From positions 1 through 6,854 of the forward strand of contig JAGXSO010000112.1 in NCBI GenBank assembly GCA_018333775.1: a stretch of DNA of 6,854 nucleotides, written 5' to 3'. Numbering within the stretch: the first letter of the stretch is position 1; every line of letters starts with the position of its first letter. A model generated the notes under the pieces. The model searched no databases. It was not told the DNA's origin and saw only the letters and a program-made list of their open reading frames with translations. Both the position numbers and the translations under genes were made by a program. Origin of the DNA: Truepera sp. Lineage in GTDB: Bacteria > Deinococcota > Deinococci > Deinococcales > Trueperaceae. Shown in pieces: positions 4,806-6,854 of this stretch.

Positions 4806-5075
4806 TTATCTCTTGTTAGATGGCGCTTTCGGTCTAAACTCGCTCATCAAAAAGGGGTAAGCCAGCACATAAACCCCCACCATCAGCGCCAGTTGCAGCC
4901 ACCACTGGTCGTAGCCCGGCCACTGGTTGACCGCCCAGATGGTGAATAGGACAGCGACCACCAGGGCAAAGACCAGCGATTTTAGGAGCAGCCTGAATAT
5001 TTTGCCGGGGGTGATGCGCCGCGCCTCGCGCAGCGCTTCCTCGCGAACCTTGCGATCTTTGTTCTTTCTCGACAT
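4806..5075 (-). CDS. Small two-helix membrane protein of unknown function, 89 aa
   Basis: The first 27 residues are strongly charged and cytoplasmic (MSRKNKDRKVREEALREARR). Two hydrophobic helices follow at about 28-48 and 59-77, joined by a short Trp-rich loop (NQWPGYDQWW), and the tail is basic (RPKAPSNKR). Both ends should face the cytoplasm. I recognise no family. It precedes the histidine kinase by four bases, so the two are almost surely one operon and the protein may assist or modulate the kinase, though this is only inferred. ATG 5075 has no SD but sits six bases after a TACAAT box, which suggests a leaderless message starting at the ATG itself. A reading frame on the same strand in another phase is a shadow. 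Confidence 0.75.
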   Translation of the reverse strand: MSRKNKDRKVREEALREARRITPGKIFRLLLKSLVFALVVAVLFTIWAVNQWPGYDQWWLQLALMVGVYVLAYPFLMSEFRPKAPSNKR

Positions 5076-5081
5076 AACGCC

Positions 5082-5087
5082 ATTGTA
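5082..5087 (-). promoter_or_regulatory. Probable -10 box for the membrane protein-kinase operon, giving a leaderless mRNA
   Basis: TACAAT on the minus strand is followed by six bases and then the ATG of the 89-aa gene, so the expected initiation base is the A of the start codon. There is no SD and no clear -35. A -10 box directly before the start codon is the pattern known for leaderless genes in Deinococcus. Confidence 0.5.
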
Positions 5088-5120
5088 CCGGCTTGGGCCG
5101 GAGCCGGGCGAACGCCGCCC
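5088..5120 (-). other. Two overlapping hairpins between tRNA-Leu and the membrane protein gene
   Basis: CCGGCT (5088-5093) pairs with AGCCGG (5102-5107), and GGGCG (5106-5110) pairs with CGCCC (5116-5120). The two stems share bases 5106-5107, so they compete. They could end or slow transcription leaving the tRNA gene, but no T run follows on the minus strand. Confidence 0.3.
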
Positions 5121-5152
5121 ACCAACTATGCCTTACCTTGGCAGCCTTAGTT

Positions 5153-5238
5153 TGGTGCCGAGAGCGGGACTCGAACCCGCACGCCCTTGCAGGCAACAGA
5201 TTTTAAGTCTGCAGCGTCTACCATTCCGCCATCCCGGC
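5153..5238 (-). tRNA. tRNA-Leu(UAA), 86 nt with encoded CCA
   Basis: On the minus strand the acceptor GCCGGGA (5238-5232) pairs with TCTCGGC (5163-5157, one G-U pair), followed by A73 and CCA to 5153. The anticodon loop is CTTAAAA at 5207-5201, so the anticodon is TAA, reading UUA leucine codons. A long variable arm (GCC...GGGC stem) marks it as a class II tRNA, as expected for leucine. The T-arm is GCGGG-TTCGAGT-CCCGC, perfectly paired, and the D-arm region begins TGGCGGAATGG. The gene looks intact and lies between glpD and the membrane protein gene on the same strand, with its own promoter. Confidence 0.97.
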
Positions 5239-5240
5239 GC

Positions 5241-5257
5241 GCCCGTAGTATACGGGC
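5241..5257 (-). repeat. 17-bp hairpin palindrome covering the tRNA-Leu -10 box
   Basis: GCCCGTA (5241-5247) and TACGGGC (5251-5257) are perfect inverted copies around three bases. The -10 box of the tRNA promoter lies inside. As RNA, in a transcript coming from glpD, it would be a hairpin two bases before the mature tRNA 5' end. Confidence 0.6.
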
Positions 5258-5275
5258 TAGTTAGCGCTGGGTCAA
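5247..5275 (-). promoter_or_regulatory. Strong sigma-70-type promoter for tRNA-Leu
   Basis: On the minus strand TTGACC (5275-5270) and TATACT (5252-5247) each match consensus at five of six positions and are separated by exactly 17 bases. Initiation is expected around 5239-5240, one or two bases before the mature tRNA 5' end at 5238. The tRNA is therefore transcribed independently of glpD. Confidence 0.75.
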
Positions 5276-5301
5276 CGTGGCTAACTTGGCGTGGCTAACT
5301 T
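5276..5301. repeat. 12-bp direct repeat across the glpD stop
   Basis: CGTGGCTAACTT occurs at 5276-5287 and 5290-5301. The right copy contains the glpD stop codon and last codon; the left copy is a second stop-bearing version just downstream. It looks like a small local duplication. Confidence 0.6.
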
Positions 5302-6854
5302 AGGTAGTCGGTCGCTGCGGCGATATCAGCGCGCTGCTGCGCTTCGTTCCAGCCCAGAGTCTTAGCCAATAGCTCGGCCACCCGCGGAATAGCGGCCAGG
5401 GTGGCCTGCTGATCCAGCCAATACAGCCGGGTGCGCCGCGCCAGGATATCGGCGCTGCTGCGCGCAAACTCGTGCGTGGCACCGTAGATGACTTCGGCCT
5501 CAAGATACGGGTGTCCCGCAGCGAGGCGCTCGCCGTACCCCTCGCGGGAGAGTTTGGCCACATGAGGGGCCCGGTCGCCGTAGGCGCGGTTGAGGTAGCT
5601 GGCAACATCAATAGCCAGGCCGTACTCTTGCAAATGGCCGCTGCCGGTGGGCGAGTAGTTGGTGCCACCGTAGAGCTTGAGTGTCTCGGTCCGCGAGTCG
5701 CAGAGCGGGCTCAACTGGCCGAGACGGACGGCTTCGTTGACCGCATCCAGAGCCATCTTACGGTAGGTGGTCCACTTCCCACCGGCAATAGTCAGCAGCC
5801 CCGAGGGGCTGACGTTGATTACGTGGTCGCGCGACAGGCGAGCGGTGTCGCTAGCCTTGGGATCGGATACCAGCGGGCGCAGCCCCGACCAGCTAGCCTT
5901 TACGTCGCTGCGGCTGACCGGTATCGAGAAGTACTTATGGAGGTGGCGGAGGATGTACTCGATATCCGCCTCTTCGGCTTTAGGGTTGGCTTCGATCTCA
6001 GCGGGGCGGTCGGTAGTGCCGACCAGGGTATGGCCCAGCCACGGCAGCAAGAACAGCACTCGTCCATCTTCGGTCTGCGGGATCAGCAAGCCCGTCTCGG
6101 GCGGTGAGAACTGCGGCCCCAGCGCGATATGGATACCGGAGCTGGCGGTTAGCATCCTCGGTGCGCTAGGCTCATCAAGTCGACGGATAGTGTCAGCGAA
6201 GGGCCCGGTAGCGTTGACAACCACTTTGGCCGAGACTAACCAGCTCTCGCCGGTCAGGTGGTCATAGACCTCAGCGCCATCACACTTGCCGTTGGTTTTG
6301 CTAATGGCTCTAACCTCGAGGTGATTGGCTATCACGGCGCCCTGCTCAGCCGCGGTAAGGGCGATAGCTACGTTCATCCGCGCATCGTCGAATTGGCCGT
6401 CATAGTAGATGACGCCGCCGCGCAAGCCCTCGGCCTTGAGCATAGGGAAGCGGCTCATCGCCTCGTGCGCATCGACAAAGCGGCTGGTTTGCAGCTTGGC
6501 CTTGCCGGCCAGCGCATCGTAGAGCTTAAGGCCGGTCAGATAGTAGGGCACTTCGAGCCAGTTGTAAAGGGGCGTCACTAACGGTAGCGGTTTAGCCAGG
6601 TGAGGCGCGATATTAAGCAGCACGGCGCGCTCTTTTAGGGCGTCGCGGACTAGGTTGAACTGGCTGCGGTCGAGCTTTTTGACGGCCCGCTCGAGATAGC
6701 GCACGCCGCCGTGGATCAGCTTGGTGCTGCGGCTGCTGGTCCCGGCCGAGAAGTCGTCCCGCTCGACGAGGGCAGTGCGCAAGCCGCGGCTAGCGGCATC
6801 GAGCGCTATCCCCGCCCCGGTAGCCCCACCACCGATAACCAGCAGGTCGAAGCG
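5295..6854 (-). CDS. glpD: FAD-dependent glycerol-3-phosphate dehydrogenase, N-terminus cut by window edge
   Basis: This enzyme oxidises sn-glycerol-3-phosphate to dihydroxyacetone phosphate at the membrane and passes electrons through FAD to quinone, feeding glycerol into glycolysis. The frame is open to the last base, giving 519 visible residues; only a short N-terminal piece is missing. The FAD dinucleotide motif is 'VIGGGATGAGIALDAASRG' at visible residues 6-24, followed by 'GTSSRSTKLIHGGVRYLE', 'NATGPFAD', 'LVGTTDRP', 'SWSGLRPLV' and the second FAD-contact motif 'IAGGKWTTYRKM' (about 356-367). The C-terminal cap domain follows (EVIYGATHEFARSSADILARRTRL). A TTG at 6782 in frame is internal, as the FAD motif lies upstream of it. 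No damage is seen. glpD is more likely than anaerobic glpA given the length and the lack of a C-terminal iron-sulfur segment. Its promoter and any glycerol kinase neighbour are off the edge. Confidence 0.94.
   Translation of the reverse strand, partial: RFDLLVIGGGATGAGIALDAASRGLRTALVERDDFSAGTSSRSTKLIHGGVRYLERAVKKLDRSQFNLVRDALKERAVLLNIAPHLAKPLPLVTPLYNWLEVPYYLTGLKLYDALAGKAKLQTSRFVDAHEAMSRFPMLKAEGLRGGVIYYDGQFDDARMNVAIALTAAEQGAVIANHLEVRAISKTNGKCDGAEVYDHLTGESWLVSAKVVVNATGPFADTIRRLDEPSAPRMLTASSGIHIALGPQFSPPETGLLIPQTEDGRVLFLLPWLGHTLVGTTDRPAEIEANPKAEEADIEYILRHLHKYFSIPVSRSDVKASWSGLRPLVSDPKASDTARLSRDHVINVSPSGLLTIAGGKWTTYRKMALDAVNEAVRLGQLSPLCDSRTETLKLYGGTNYSPTGSGHLQEYGLAIDVASYLNRAYGDRAPHVAKLSREGYGERLAAGHPYLEAEVIYGATHEFARSSADILARRTRLYWLDQQATLAAIPRVAELLAKTLGWNEAQQRADIAAATDYLS

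Noticed and set aside
4834..5196. Leftward 120-codon frame crossing the tRNA end
   Set aside because: It starts inside tRNA-Leu and reads the membrane protein gene in the wrong phase.
5472..6107. Rightward 211-codon frame inside glpD
   Set aside because: Long opposite-strand frames are expected in GC-rich genes; it lies fully within the strongly supported glpD.

Overview
The window looks like a chromosomal segment from a GC-rich bacterium of the Deinococcota (Thermus/Deinococcus/Truepera side). The best evidence is the CarD protein, whose 'VVLPPYGVG', 'YYQVDFP' and 'QWAARHR' blocks follow the Thermus-type CarD pattern. A probable leaderless promoter, a style common in Deinococcota, agrees with this. 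The genus cannot be fixed from the sequence alone.

Left part (1-1559): the right end of a decayed integrated element. It opens with the 3' end of an ISAs1-family insertion sequence (1-300), whose insertion has cut off the front of a phage terminase large-subunit gene (nuclease domain only, 301-894). A small unrecognised phage-like gene (881-1150) overlaps the terminase stop. Next comes an apparently non-coding but organised stretch: a consensus -10 box (TATAAT) overlapping that gene's stop codon, a series of hairpins built from two related halves, and an intrinsic terminator at 1298-1331. This is a candidate structured RNA of about 170 nt. After short direct repeats, the segment ends in the 3' part of a tRNA-Val(UAC) gene (anticodon loop to CCA, 1515-1559) with no 5' half. 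That is the classic scar (att site) of integration into a tRNA gene, so it marks the right boundary of the element; the intact tRNA-Val should lie to the left of the window.

Middle part (1560-2977): a small leftward ORF of unknown function (1636-1848), a gene-poor stretch, then carD (2416-2922, +), a global RNA-polymerase-binding regulator. carD has a long leader containing four perfect 18-bp tandem repeats; an SD-supported TTG/GTG start places the repeats outside the protein. It ends in an intrinsic terminator shared with the convergent operon.

Right part (2978-6854): all genes are on the minus strand. In transcription order they are a 5'-truncated (by the window edge) FAD-dependent glycerol-3-phosphate dehydrogenase (glpD), tRNA-Leu(UAA) with a strong promoter of its own, a small two-helix membrane protein with a likely leaderless start, and 4 nt later a 607-aa membrane-anchored, double-GAF, NarL/LiaS/DesK-type sensor histidine kinase. 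No response regulator is present. The membrane protein and kinase probably form a two-gene operon.
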